A DNA stretch of 64,000 nucleotides from a virus, in the IMG/VR virus record IMGVR_UViG_3300036826_000588, positions 1 to 64,000 of that record. The stretch is one strand, 5' to 3'. Under the pieces are notes generated by a model, which was given only the letters and a program-made list of their open reading frames with translations, made no database searches and was not told the origin of the DNA. Shown here one piece after another: positions 31,551 through 39,893 of this stretch. Made by a program: the position numbers and the translations under genes. Each line of letters starts with the position of its first letter. The first letter of the stretch is position 1.

Positions 31551-32399
31551 GTGGGAGGCGTGGGTCAGGCTGCCCAGTTCGCGACACATCGACCGGAATA
31601 CTGGGCGGACAAGGCTGCGCGGGCCTCTCGATCGTTCTACGAGTTCTTTGTTTTCGTGAGGGGCTACCTTCCGGCGGACCACCACATGGTCATCATCGAG
31701 CGGTTGCTGTACGGCGGCCGCCTGGAGTTGATCCTCGGCTGGCCCGACGCCGCGAAGTCGACAATCGGGATCGCGTGGCTGGAATGGATGCTGGGACGCG
31801 ACCCGAACCTGCGGGTCCTGGTCGCGTCCGAAGTGGCGACCGGCGTAGCGACCACGATCGTATCGGACGTCGCCGGCACGATCGAGACGAACGAGCGCTA
31901 CATCATGGCGTTCGGCGAGCTGAAGGACCCGACCGGCCGCCAGCCGTGGTCCACACGCGAAATCTTCATCCGTCCGCTCGTCACCGCCGCCACCGCGCGC
32001 GGCATGAAGATGCCCGTCACGCCGAAGGCGCCGTTCCCGTGGCTGCCTCCGCGGGGACGCGACAGCCGGCGCACCGGCCGCCACGCCACCGTGAAGGCGG
32101 TGAGCCCGCAGACCGGCTACGCGGGCGCGCGCTGCGAGATCATCATCTGCGACGACCTCGTGTCCGACCGCGTGAGCCGGTCGCAGAAGCTGACGGATCA
32201 GGTGTTCGCCAGTACGCATCAGAAGCTCCTCGGCCGTATGACCCCCCACCCCTTGAACAAAATGGTCATCTTCGGCCAGCACTACGGGCCTCGCGACTTC
32301 TACACCCTCCTGCGGCGCGTAGGCGTCGTGGTCTACGACAACAACCCGGACATGGAGGGGTTGCACGCCCTGGAGCGTGACAACCGGGAGGCGGCCTGA
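31551..32399 (+). CDS. terL: terminase large subunit, ATPase half
   Basis: A 282-residue protein. GWPDAAKST is an atypical Walker A (Lys and Ser/Thr kept), CEIIICDDLVSD is Walker B with the acidic pair, and VIFGQHYGPRDF fits the coupling region. The protein ends at RDNREAA, where a whole TerL would continue into its nuclease domain. That domain is encoded separately at 36683. GTG 31551 or 31560 may be the start. Powers DNA packaging into the prohead. Confidence 0.8.
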   Translation: MGGVGQAAQFATHRPEYWADKAARASRSFYEFFVFVRGYLPADHHMVIIERLLYGGRLELILGWPDAAKSTIGIAWLEWMLGRDPNLRVLVASEVATGVATTIVSDVAGTIETNERYIMAFGELKDPTGRQPWSTREIFIRPLVTAATARGMKMPVTPKAPFPWLPPRGRDSRRTGRHATVKAVSPQTGYAGARCEIIICDDLVSDRVSRSQKLTDQVFASTHQKLLGRMTPHPLNKMVIFGQHYGPRDFYTLLRRVGVVVYDNNPDMEGLHALERDNREAA

Positions 32400-32651
32400 G
32401 TGGATATCTCACCGACCGAACTTCCACCCGGGAGCGTCATCTGGAGGTGGAACATGCGGTACCCCGGCGTGGTGGAATGGGGCTACCCCGGAACGGCATT
32501 GCACAGCTTCCAGTGCGCGGCCTGCTACCAGGCATGCGCGACGGCAGCGGCGCCGGTGGTACCCATGTCCATGCCTCCGCGAACGGAGCCGCCGCCGGGT
32601 GCATGCTGCTCTACGTGCGGCGGCCTGATCCGCTCGCGGGGCTCCGGGTGA
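32400..32651 (+). CDS. small zinc-ribbon protein
   Basis: An 83-residue protein from a GTG immediately after the terminase stop. CAACYQAC and CCSTCGG give a four-to-six cysteine zinc site. First gene of the segment that interrupts the terminase. Confidence 0.5.
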   Translation: MDISPTELPPGSVIWRWNMRYPGVVEWGYPGTALHSFQCAACYQACATAAAPVVPMSMPPRTEPPPGACCSTCGGLIRSRGSG

Positions 32652-32754
32652 CGCCACCTCTCGCTACCGGTCGGACACGTCCCAGCCACCTGTGTCCCCG
32701 TCCTTACCGCTGGGCCGACCCTTCGCCGCGAAGAGGATATCGCGAGTTCGAATC

Positions 32755-32985
32755 GTGCTGTTGACGGAAGCGCAGGCGGTTGGGCGCCAGGGATTCCACG
32801 GTTGCGGCATCGGGGCAGGCCCCAACTGCTGCGCGTTCCTGGTGGTCGGCGCAGACGGATTGGAGTGTGCTCGGCTGAGCGAAGTGGACGCGGAGATCCG
32901 CGGACGGGTGCTCGCCGGCTTGTTCACCGCGCGCCGAATGCCCGATCGGCCCTTTCCGGCCTGTCAGGCAGAGGGGTGGGACTGA
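32755..32985 (+). CDS. hypothetical protein
   Basis: A 76-residue protein, GTG 32755 chosen (TTG 32761 is an alternative). Contains GCGIGAGPNCC and two later cysteines. Function unknown. The 100 nt before it hold no gene. Confidence 0.4.
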   Translation: MLLTEAQAVGRQGFHGCGIGAGPNCCAFLVVGADGLECARLSEVDAEIRGRVLAGLFTARRMPDRPFPACQAEGWD

Positions 32986-33002
32986 TCTAGAAGGAGGCTG
33001 TC

Positions 33003-33302
33003 GTGATCGAGGGTTGGCGAGTTCAGCGCATCGAGTTCATGCACTGGCAGCGCGAGCACGGATGGACCGTGCGCGACGTCCTTTGCCGGCTGGGACTCCA
33101 CTGGCCGCGGCGCTGGGAGCGCTCCGCCGAGGGTGACAGGGCTGGTATCGAGGAGCTCCTGTGCGAGGCGTGTCGCTACCGACTCGACATCCGGCCGGCG
33201 GCGCTGGCGCTTCCGGAGCGCCAGTGGACTTCGCTGGCTGCCATTTCAGAGCTGAATCGGAGGGAAGAAGAGGCGCGTGAACCATCGAATCAGGCGAGCT
33301 GA
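33003..33302 (+). CDS. hypothetical protein
   Basis: A 99-residue protein from GTG 33003 behind AGGAGG. Trp/Arg-rich with CEAC, and ends in an acidic tail. Function unknown. Confidence 0.55.
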   Translation: MIEGWRVQRIEFMHWQREHGWTVRDVLCRLGLHWPRRWERSAEGDRAGIEELLCEACRYRLDIRPAALALPERQWTSLAAISELNRREEEAREPSNQAS

Positions 33303-33690
33303 GCGCTACGTCGCCCAGTCTGCCGCTGAGGAGCCGGAGAGGCCGGTTCCGCCGACCGTGCGCGCCTTCTTCGCGACGCCGAACATGCTGCCGCCGGCCG
33401 GGGTGTACGGCGCCGAAGACCTGGAGGGCCGGCCAGGCGTGCTGTGCTCCAGCGTCCAGGTGGAGACCATGCGCACCGTGTACGACGTGTCGTGCCCGGG
33501 GTGCGGTCGCGCGTTCGCGCTCGATCCCGACACGCAGCCGATCACCGGCAACCCGGGAGAGGGATACGCGACCGAGCTGTCGTGCGCCGTCGAGATCCGC
33601 TTCCGCGCGTGTTGTGGCTGGCACGGCCGGCTGGAGCGCGGGGTGTGGATCCCGTTCGGCCGGCAGGGGCAAGACACCCCCGCTGGTTAA
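33277..33690 (+). CDS. zinc-binding hypothetical protein
   Basis: A 137-residue protein from GTG 33277 with CPGCGR and C...CC that form a probable zinc ribbon in the second half. Overlaps the gene before by 26 nt. Function unknown. Confidence 0.55.
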   Translation: MNHRIRRAERYVAQSAAEEPERPVPPTVRAFFATPNMLPPAGVYGAEDLEGRPGVLCSSVQVETMRTVYDVSCPGCGRAFALDPDTQPITGNPGEGYATELSCAVEIRFRACCGWHGRLERGVWIPFGRQGQDTPAG

Positions 33691-33741
33691 CGTCGTGGAC
33701 GGTGTGAGAGTGGCCCGTACGCCCCGAAGCGGGGCTCCCCG

Positions 33742-34245
33742 ATGAGCATGGTCCCCCTGGCCGGCCTCGTGGCCGACATGGCCGAGGAGAGTGTCCCCAG
33801 GGTGCCCGTAGCGTCGCTCGATCGTCCCCTGGCCGCGACCATGGACGATGGGCGCCACGTGTGGATCACGGCCATCCTGGAGCGCACCGCCGTCTACACC
33901 GACCAGTTGCAACTTCCCCTCGACAATGCCGTACGTCAGCTCGCTGGGTTCCGTCGCTTCGTGGTCGAGTCCTCGGGGCTCAAGACCACGGAGCGGCGGG
34001 ACCAGCAGCAGCAGCGTCGAGCCGCCTACAACGGCCGCGAGGCCAGCAAGAAGGGCACCAAGAGTCAGCGACTCCAGCGTGCCGCGGACGCCGCGGCGCG
34101 CGAGATGGAGCGGCTCCAGCGCATGATCGACAGCGATCCCAAGAACGCCAACATCGGCGCCGAGCTGGCCCAGCTCAAACAGCAGATGGCCGAGCTGACG
34201 GCCATCGCGGCGGCGCCGGTCCGCAGGACAGCCGGCGCCGCGTAG
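33742..34245 (+). CDS. coiled-coil protein
   Basis: A 167-residue protein. The first 80 residues are globular; residues 85-155 are a long charged, Gln-rich helix (QRLQRAADAAAREMERL, AELAQLKQQMAEL), likely a coiled coil. Its place near the terminase and portal makes a structural or packaging-accessory role possible, but unproven. Confidence 0.6.
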   Translation: MSMVPLAGLVADMAEESVPRVPVASLDRPLAATMDDGRHVWITAILERTAVYTDQLQLPLDNAVRQLAGFRRFVVESSGLKTTERRDQQQQRRAAYNGREASKKGTKSQRLQRAADAAAREMERLQRMIDSDPKNANIGAELAQLKQQMAELTAIAAAPVRRTAGAA

Positions 34246-34262
34246 GGGCCCGGAGTGGGCTC

Positions 34263-34448
34263 CTACAACGGCTCCATCGTGTCGCCGAAGCACGGGAACA
34301 GCGACACCTGCTCCCCGTCGTCCAGCCGGATCTCCCAGCACTCCTCGATCCCCAGCCACGCCAGCTCGAACACGCCCTCGCCCTTCAGCTCGGAGACGAG
34401 CTTGGCCGGCCCGGGATGACGGTGGAAGCGAACGCGCTGGCCGTACAC
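34263..34448 (-). CDS. hypothetical protein
   Basis: A 61-residue protein from GTG 34448 (the frame stays open to 34532). Beta-rich with ELAWLGIEECWEIRLDDG. Last gene of the minus-strand run 36620-34263. Function unknown. Confidence 0.5.
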   Translation of the reverse strand: MYGQRVRFHRHPGPAKLVSELKGEGVFELAWLGIEECWEIRLDDGEQVSLFPCFGDTMEPL

Positions 34449-34479
34449 GGCCGGGATCGGGGGTACTGTCCCTTGACGC

Positions 34480-34698
34480 TCACTCGGAGTGGTCGTGATC
34501 GGCGGCCGCGTCGTCAGCGTGCAGCGCGGCATGCTCGCGCAACAGCCGGTCCACGGGCACCTGCTCGAATTGGGTGACGCCGTGGCTCAGGCGAAGGTGC
34601 GTGCGGAGCGCTTCGCGGAACCGCTCACGGTAGGGGGTGTCGACCACGTTGAGCGGCAAGGGTAGCCGGCCCTCCGAATCGCCGGGTCTCAGTCGCAC
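34480..34698 (-). CDS. hypothetical protein
   Basis: A 72-residue protein from GTG 34698 with AGGAGG just upstream. Ends in a His/Asp/Ala-rich tail that might bind metal. Overlaps the gene before it by 10 nt. Confidence 0.5.
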   Translation of the reverse strand: MRLRPGDSEGRLPLPLNVVDTPYRERFREALRTHLRLSHGVTQFEQVPVDRLLREHAALHADDAAADHDHSE

Positions 34699-34838
34699 CC
34701 CTCCTCCTGGTGCTCCAGGAGGCAATCCGGGTGGAAGGGGCAGCCACAACTCTCGCAGTCGTTCGACTCAGCCGGGTCGATCAGGTGCGAGCAGTGCTCG
34801 CAGATGGCCCACTGGTCCTCGTTCTCGTCGTCAGGCAT
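34689..34838 (-). CDS. RING/treble-clef-like small zinc protein
   Basis: A 49-residue protein from ATG 34838. CEHCSHL, CESCGC and HPDCLLEH are spaced like a short zinc-finger pair. Overlaps the neighbouring gene by 8 nt. Role unknown. Confidence 0.6.
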   Translation of the reverse strand: MPDDENEDQWAICEHCSHLIDPAESNDCESCGCPFHPDCLLEHQEEGCD

Positions 34839-35307
34839 GGCGCTCCTCGGCCTTGATGGCGGCCTCCTCGGCGCAGTAGCATTCCCACACGGGTGCGACC
34901 AGCGGGCCGCCGTGCTGATCGACGAGCGGTTCGCCCGCATTGGCGTTCACCATGATCCGCTCGTCCCAGCCGCAAAGCGCGCACAGGAAGAACGGTCCGA
35001 AGCCTGGCCCCTCGAACCAGACCGCGGTGGTCCCGCCGCAACGCGGACACTGGCCGCCATCGACGCAGGAGCACGGGTCGGAGCTGGGTGGTTCGTGGTA
35101 GCTGCCGCCGTAGAGGATGACGCCGCTGGATCCGCACTTCTGGCAGTACCGTGGCCACTTCGCCACCCACGCTTCCAGCGCGGCCCTGTCCGCGATGCAT
35201 CGTGGGTCGTGCTCCACCTCGCTCGCGACCTTGTCGATCGCCGCCTGCTGATCCAGCAGGAACGCGAGGACGCCGCGCTCAGGATCATTCACGTCAACGA
35301 ACTCCAT
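34831..35307 (-). CDS. multi-zinc-ribbon protein
   Basis: A 158-residue protein. N-terminal helical domain of about 50 residues, then CQKCGS, CSC, CPRCGG and CALCGW knuckles. Two zinc ribbons likely. Function unknown. Confidence 0.6.
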   Translation of the reverse strand: MEFVDVNDPERGVLAFLLDQQAAIDKVASEVEHDPRCIADRAALEAWVAKWPRYCQKCGSSGVILYGGSYHEPPSSDPCSCVDGGQCPRCGGTTAVWFEGPGFGPFFLCALCGWDERIMVNANAGEPLVDQHGGPLVAPVWECYCAEEAAIKAEERHA

Positions 35308-35641
35308 CGGCGACCTCCTTCCGTTCAGCCAGGAACCGCACGAGCAGCTCCTTCATGACCCCCAGTCGGATGCTGCCGCAGGAAGCGTAGCCCGGGCGCC
35401 GGCACTCAGGCCGACAGGCGCCGTCAGCGTCCACGAGATGCCAGCGATCCTGGAACACTGTCTTCGACCACGGGTACGTGATGTGCTCGCCACTCCTCAA
35501 CGTGCGGTGGCCCGTGAACTGCTTCTCGTACCAGCCGCCTCGCTTCGCAAGCAGCACGTCCTCTGGTCCACCGCGCAGCCTCCAGGAGGCTGGCAGCGAA
35601 CCGCGCGTGAATCTTGGCTGATCGATTGCGGTGGCGTTCAT
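35294..35641 (-). CDS. hypothetical protein, leaderless
   Basis: A 115-residue protein starting MN at ATG 35641, 6 nt after a TACAAT -10 element. Trp-rich with CRPEC and C residues at the C-terminal half. Function unknown. Confidence 0.6.
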   Translation of the reverse strand: MNATAIDQPRFTRGSLPASWRLRGGPEDVLLAKRGGWYEKQFTGHRTLRSGEHITYPWSKTVFQDRWHLVDADGACRPECRRPGYASCGSIRLGVMKELLVRFLAERKEVADGVR

Positions 35642-35976
35642 GACTCCATTGTAGCCGCTGGCGCCGCCTTGCGAGCGGCTCTCTCGGCCTTGAGCCGATT
35701 CAGATCCTCGACCGCCCAGCCCCGGCCGACGTAGATCCGGCACTTGCGCAGCGTGGTCAGCGTCACGATCGGCAGCCTGTAGGAGAAGTCGCGCACGCTG
35801 GCGCGGTGGTAGACGCCCCAAGGTGTCCCCGGCTCCTCGAAGCGCTCGAAGTACCACTCACCGTCCAGCGTCTCGGCGCCCCACGTCTCCACGCGCCCGG
35901 AATGGAAGGTCGGAAAGCGGCGGGTCACACGGATCGGGACGAGGTTGGGATCCGGCGCCCGTCGGGAGGCGGCCAT
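35638..35976 (-). CDS. hypothetical protein
   Basis: A 112-residue basic protein, beta-rich in its first 80 residues, that ends inside the start of the next minus gene. Function unknown. Confidence 0.55.
   Translation of the reverse strand: MAASRRAPDPNLVPIRVTRRFPTFHSGRVETWGAETLDGEWYFERFEEPGTPWGVYHRASVRDFSYRLPIVTLTTLRKCRIYVGRGWAVEDLNRLKAERAARKAAPAATMES
35648..35653 (-). promoter_or_regulatory. -10 element of a leaderless start
   Basis: TACAAT on the minus strand, 6 nt before ATG-AAC at 35641. No good -35 box is seen at 16-18 nt, so this is a weaker member of the promoter family. Confidence 0.5.
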
Positions 35977-36186
35977 CTACGCCACCTCCCGAGCGAACTC
36001 CGGGGCCGGTGCAGCGTCCGGGTCGTCCACGCATTCCAGGCAGACCGTCAACGGCATCTCGGGATCCACGTCCCAAGCGGCCAGTTCGATCGGCAGCTCG
36101 CGCAGGCAGCAGACGCAGGTGAACTTGCCAGGCTCAGCGGTCGGAACCGCGGCTGCGCAAGAATCGAGGGAAATCGGGCAGTTCAT
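35977..36186 (-). CDS. small zinc-binding protein, leaderless
   Basis: A 69-residue protein starting MNC at 36186, with CVCC and CLEC knuckles. Start fixed by the promoter. Function unknown. Confidence 0.6.
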   Translation of the reverse strand: MNCPISLDSCAAAVPTAEPGKFTCVCCLRELPIELAAWDVDPEMPLTVCLECVDDPDAAPAPEFAREVA

Positions 36187-36192
36187 ACCCGA

Positions 36193-36222
36193 ATCGTAGA
36201 CGCACGAACCCTACAAAGGCAA
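36193..36222 (-). promoter_or_regulatory. leaderless promoter (array type)
   Basis: Minus strand: TTGCCT, 18-nt spacer, TACGAT (36193-36198), 6 nt to ATG-AAC. Confidence 0.75.
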
Positions 36223-36447
36223 CATCGATTGTGTCAGCTTTGGCTCGTGCGCAGTGCAGGTGCCGCCCTGGGCGTGCGCCCACCGCTCGACGTTTGAGAT
36301 CGGCTGTCCGACGAACTTACGCATGATCGGAGCGGCCTCGACGACCATGCCCCCAAGCACGATCACCCCGCAGTTGACGTACCCGTGCCGGCCGCGCGCG
36401 GGGAGCTCGACCGTGTAGATCGTCTCTCCGCGCAGCGGCAACGTCAC
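36211..36447 (-). CDS. hypothetical protein
   Basis: A 78-residue protein from GTG 36447, which overlaps the TGA of the gene before it (GTGA). Beta-rich first half, then a polar C-terminus. Function unknown. Confidence 0.55.
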   Translation of the reverse strand: MTLPLRGETIYTVELPARGRHGYVNCGVIVLGGMVVEAAPIMRKFVGQPISNVERWAHAQGGTCTAHEPKLTQSMLPL

Positions 36448-36620
36448 CAGCCCCGGGTGGCGCGGCGTGCTGCCCGTCGCACCTCGTAGCCGGCCAGGTA
36501 GCCTGGCCCGCGACTGACGGCCCGGGCGAAGAAGAACAGGTGCACCAGCTCCCACAGCAGGCTGCGGCGGCGGCGCACCTGACGACGAGGGGTTCGGCGT
36601 CTCGTGGTGGCTCTGTTCAT
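36444..36620 (-). CDS. 58-residue basic protein, leaderless
   Basis: Starts MN at ATG 36620, 6 nt after TACGAT. The first 20 residues are Arg-rich, followed by a hydrophobic LLWELVHLFFFARAV helix, then an Arg-rich end. A membrane- or nucleic-acid-binding micropeptide; function unknown. It couples to the next gene by GTGA. Confidence 0.5.
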   Translation of the reverse strand: MNRATTRRRTPRRQVRRRRSLLWELVHLFFFARAVSRGPGYLAGYEVRRAARRATRGW

Positions 36621-36626
36621 ACGAGA

Positions 36627-36655
36627 ATCGTAGGCGCGCGGCGCCCTTTGGGCAA
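36627..36655 (-). promoter_or_regulatory. leaderless promoter (array type)
   Basis: Minus strand: TTGCCC, 17-nt spacer, TACGAT (36627-36632), 6 nt to ATG-AAC. Drives the minus-strand genes inside the terminase interruption. Confidence 0.75.
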
Positions 36656-36682
36656 CGTCGTGTTCGACGCTCCCATGGAGGG

Positions 36683-37654
36683 GTGACGGATTTCACCCCG
36701 GCCCGGCGCACCCGGACGCCAACCGACCAGGAGAAGCAGGGCCGGCCGTGGAACGTCACCATCCTGCGCGCCATCAGACCGGACGGAACGCTCACCTGGC
36801 CTGACCACAACCAGATCACCGACTACCAGGAGATTTGGGAGTCCGGTGGCAGCGCGTACTTCAACACGGTTTGGATGCAGGACCCTTCCGGCCTGGCCGG
36901 CGAGGTGTTCCGACCCGAGTGGTACTTGTACTACCAGCACCCGAAGTACAGTGAAGACCGCCCCAGTGCCACGCGCCCTGGCCAGCTCGTGACAGTTACT
37001 GCCACCGACCTCTTGGCCGAGGGCGAGATCCACGCGATCATTCCCGACTTGCGCGAGATGTTCTCGCTCATGGCGTGCGACCTGGCGATCAAGCAGTCGG
37101 ACACCGCCGACTGGTATGCCCACGTGAACGCCTACGCCTCGCGCCAGGGAGAGCTGTTCATCGAGGACGTGTACCGCGGCCGCCACAACGAGACCGAGAT
37201 GGTGGAGCAGATCCTGCTGGCAGCGGGGAAGTACAAGGCGAAGGCGATTGGCATCGAGAGCGTGGCCTTCCAGAGCCTGGTGTTCAGGATGGTGGCTCGC
37301 CGAAGCCAACGTCACTTCGTGGAGCTCGACCCCGCGAACCGCGACAAGGTGTTGCGTGCGCGGCCGCTCGCGGCAAGGTACCAGATGGGCAAGGTCTTCC
37401 ACCTGTACGGCGCGCGTTGGCGGAAGGCGTTCGAGTACGAGCTTCAGGAGTTCCCAGGCGGGAAGTGGGATGACCAGACGGACGCGGCCGCCTACGTCCA
37501 TGAGCTGGCCGTCCGGTTCCACCCGGACACCTGGCGCGAGGTGATGGCCATGCAGTCCGAGATGCGCCGCCGCCGGCACCTGGACGACGTCGTGGTCAGC
37601 GGCTCCAAGCTCGCCAATGTCACCATCCCCCGCGGGCCCGGGCTGAGCGGGTAG
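36683..37654 (+). CDS. terL: terminase large subunit, nuclease half
   Basis: A 323-residue protein. The beginning (WPDHNQITDYQEIWESGG, FNTVWMQDP) is the usual linker after a TerL ATPase domain. MACDLAIKQSDTAD, GIESVAFQ and WDDQTDAAAYVHEL give the acidic residues of the RNase H-like nuclease. It has no ATPase motifs; those are at 31551-32399. GTG 36683 chosen. Cuts concatemeric DNA during packaging. Confidence 0.8.
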   Translation: MTDFTPARRTRTPTDQEKQGRPWNVTILRAIRPDGTLTWPDHNQITDYQEIWESGGSAYFNTVWMQDPSGLAGEVFRPEWYLYYQHPKYSEDRPSATRPGQLVTVTATDLLAEGEIHAIIPDLREMFSLMACDLAIKQSDTADWYAHVNAYASRQGELFIEDVYRGRHNETEMVEQILLAAGKYKAKAIGIESVAFQSLVFRMVARRSQRHFVELDPANRDKVLRARPLAARYQMGKVFHLYGARWRKAFEYELQEFPGGKWDDQTDAAAYVHELAVRFHPDTWREVMAMQSEMRRRRHLDDVVVSGSKLANVTIPRGPGLSG

Positions 37655-37700
37655 CCGCTTCCGGACGCGCCCGGACGGGCAACTTCCGGGCACCTCCAAG

Positions 37701-37874
37701 GTGAGCTGGATGCTGACCTATCCCGAGCTGCTCCAGACCTTGAGCACGGTCTCTGGCTTCCTCGGGGCGGGCTGCGCCGTGTATGCGACCTTCCTGGCCC
37801 ATCGCGTCCACGGGACCGTGCAAGAGCTGCACGAGACGATCAAGGACCAGCGCCCCTCGGAGGGAACCGCCTGA
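37701..37874 (+). CDS. small membrane protein
   Basis: A 57-residue protein from GTG 37701 (ATG 37710 is an alternative) with one transmembrane helix and a polar C-terminus. It lies between terminase and portal, with its stop sharing a base with the portal ATG. Could be a holin-like or assembly-associated membrane peptide. Confidence 0.5.
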   Translation: MSWMLTYPELLQTLSTVSGFLGAGCAVYATFLAHRVHGTVQELHETIKDQRPSEGTA

Positions 37875-39697
37875 TGGCGCCCAAGAAGAAGTCTCTCGAC
37901 GCAACGATGGCTGCGAAGCCGAACTTCCAGGAACTGGGCGTCTCGGGCACCAAGCTGTTCGCTGGCCTCATCAGCGAAGAGACGGTGCCCCAGCTTCAGG
38001 GGTTCCAGGCATACAAGAGCTACCAGGGCATGAGGCTCGATGCCACCGGTAGCGCGCTCCTCAAGGCGATCGAGCTTCCCATCCGTGCTTCGCGCTGGTT
38101 CGTGAACCCTGCGAGCGACGACCCGAACGACATCAACATCGCCGACTTCGTGCACGACGTTTGCTGGACCTTTGGCTCCCAGTCGATGGACGACATCATG
38201 CGACTCGCCTTTGGGTGTCTCGCGTTCGGCTTCTCGACTCTGGAGATCATCTGGTCGGTCATTGACGAAGGGCCTTGGAAGGGCAAGGTCGGCTGGGATC
38301 GTTTGGCCTGGAGAAGTCAGGCCACCAAGTGGCGCTGGGAGATGGACTACGTCAACGGCAAGCGCCAGCTCGTCGGACTGGTGCAGTTGGCTCCGCCGTA
38401 CTACCAGCAAGTACAGATTCCTCGCAACAAGCTGATGCTTTGGGTGAACGATCTGGAAGGCGACAACTACGACGGTATCTCGTGCCTTCGCAGCGCCTGG
38501 AAGGATTACTACATCCGAGATCAGCTCTACCGAATCAGAGCGATCGGTCTGGAGCGCGGGTACATGGGTATTCCGGTCGCCACTGTGCCCGACGAGTTCA
38601 GTGACGAGTACGCCGGCATCGCGCGCCAGATCGTGGAGACGGTCCGGGCGGACGAGCAGGTGGGAGTGGTTCACCCGGCCAGCATGGACTTCCGTATCGA
38701 ACGCTGGGAGCTGAACGGCCCGGCGATGAACGAGGCCATTCACTACCACAACCGCCAGATGCTGGTCTGCCAGCTCGCGCAGTTCCTGGAACTGGGGTCC
38801 AAGAACGTCGGTTCGTTTGCGCTGTCAAGCGATCAGTCAGACCTCTTTCAGATGGCGATCAATGCCAAGGCGAACTACTTCGCCGAAGTGATGAACCTCC
38901 ACCCTGGCATCCCGCAGTTGATCGGCTTCAACTTCCCCAACGTCACAGCGCAGAACCTGCCGCGCTTGCAGCATGGCGACATTGGGCAGCGGTCGCTGGA
39001 CCGGCTGGGTCGCACGCTCATGGCTCTCGGCCAGTGGGGATTCCTGACGCCTGACAATGCGACGGAGGACCGGCTGCGCCAGATGCTGGACCTTCCCGAG
39101 CGCGAAGAGGCAATCACGAACCGCGCGCTGTACGACCTGATGCAGGAGATCGCACCCTCGGACGTTCAGCACGGACGCCTGCACACCATCGATCGGGTCG
39201 AGAGTCCGCTGGAGGTGGCCGCCGACACCGCGAAGACGAAGCGTATGCAGGCGCTGAAGGCGCCAGCGCCCTCAGCCGCCAGCGCGCCGAAGGGAAGCGG
39301 CTCGCCGGAACAGCGCAACGCCAGCACCCAGGACATGTCGGAGTACCACGCGAAGTTCGCCGAGAACCGAGCCCGGCTTGCCGAGCTCGTCGTACGCCGG
39401 CCGTGGACACGGCCGCAGGGTCGCCCGACGGAGAACCAGCGGATGGCGATGCGCGCGACGGAGGCGATGGTCGAAGCACTCGACGAGTTCAAGAGCGCCG
39501 GTCAGCAACGCCCGGTACGGCCGAGCGTGTGGCACGCGATGCACCGGCGGCCGTACGAGGTCCGCTCGCACGGCGACGCGGTCCGCCTGGAGCCCGGGCG
39601 GCCGCGCACCGTGTTCACGCGGCAGATGGGCCTGGCGCGCAACCACCGCGAGCCGCTTCGAGCGATCCTGCGGCCGCGCGCGACGGCGCCGGCATGA
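37874..39697 (+). CDS. portal protein (Mu gp29/DUF935 type)
   Basis: A 607-residue protein. The first 430 residues follow the DUF935 portal pattern: SYQGMRLDATGSALLKAIELPI, read as the early helices, then FGFSTLEIIW, KLMLWVND, YDGISCLRSAW and HNRQMLVCQLAQFLELG. The C-terminal 150 residues are a basic, Pro-rich extension. It forms the dodecameric DNA gate of the head, next to the terminase as expected. Confidence 0.8.
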   Translation: MAPKKKSLDATMAAKPNFQELGVSGTKLFAGLISEETVPQLQGFQAYKSYQGMRLDATGSALLKAIELPIRASRWFVNPASDDPNDINIADFVHDVCWTFGSQSMDDIMRLAFGCLAFGFSTLEIIWSVIDEGPWKGKVGWDRLAWRSQATKWRWEMDYVNGKRQLVGLVQLAPPYYQQVQIPRNKLMLWVNDLEGDNYDGISCLRSAWKDYYIRDQLYRIRAIGLERGYMGIPVATVPDEFSDEYAGIARQIVETVRADEQVGVVHPASMDFRIERWELNGPAMNEAIHYHNRQMLVCQLAQFLELGSKNVGSFALSSDQSDLFQMAINAKANYFAEVMNLHPGIPQLIGFNFPNVTAQNLPRLQHGDIGQRSLDRLGRTLMALGQWGFLTPDNATEDRLRQMLDLPEREEAITNRALYDLMQEIAPSDVQHGRLHTIDRVESPLEVAADTAKTKRMQALKAPAPSAASAPKGSGSPEQRNASTQDMSEYHAKFAENRARLAELVVRRPWTRPQGRPTENQRMAMRATEAMVEALDEFKSAGQQRPVRPSVWHAMHRRPYEVRSHGDAVRLEPGRPRTVFTRQMGLARNHREPLRAILRPRATAPA

Positions 39698-39810
39698 CGA
39701 GGGAGTTCCAGCACGTGGCGCCTGCGGAGCCGGCGCCGGAGCGCGAGGTGCTCTACACGTGGGATGCGCTGATCGAGCACTCCGTGCTGGAGGCCGAGGT
39801 CATCGGATGA
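39694..39810 (+). CDS. 38-residue acidic peptide
   Basis: ATG 39694 overlaps the portal TGA. Acidic and Pro-rich. Recognised as a gene only by its 4-bp overlaps on both sides. Confidence 0.4.
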   Translation: MTREFQHVAPAEPAPEREVLYTWDALIEHSVLEAEVIG

Positions 39811-39890
39811 GGGACGGTCGCTACCCCCCTACGACTGTGTTCGGCTGCCATCCCTCACGGCGAGGAACCGCCCCTCGTGAGGCAGAGTAG
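39807..39890 (+). CDS. 27-residue ORF
   Basis: ATG 39807 overlaps the previous stop; ends 3 nt before the next ATG. Arg/Pro-rich. May serve mainly to keep ribosomes moving onto the head-protein gene. Confidence 0.3.
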   Translation: MRDGRYPPTTVFGCHPSRRGTAPREAE

Positions 39891-39893
39891 CCG

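Noticed and set aside
32730-32760. tRNA T-loop-like GAGTTCGAATC
   Set aside because: No D-arm, anticodon arm or acceptor stem can be formed around it.
32400-36682. Group I/II intron or intein as the cause of the split terminase
   Set aside because: The segment holds many complete genes on both strands, and neither half carries intein blocks or splice residues.
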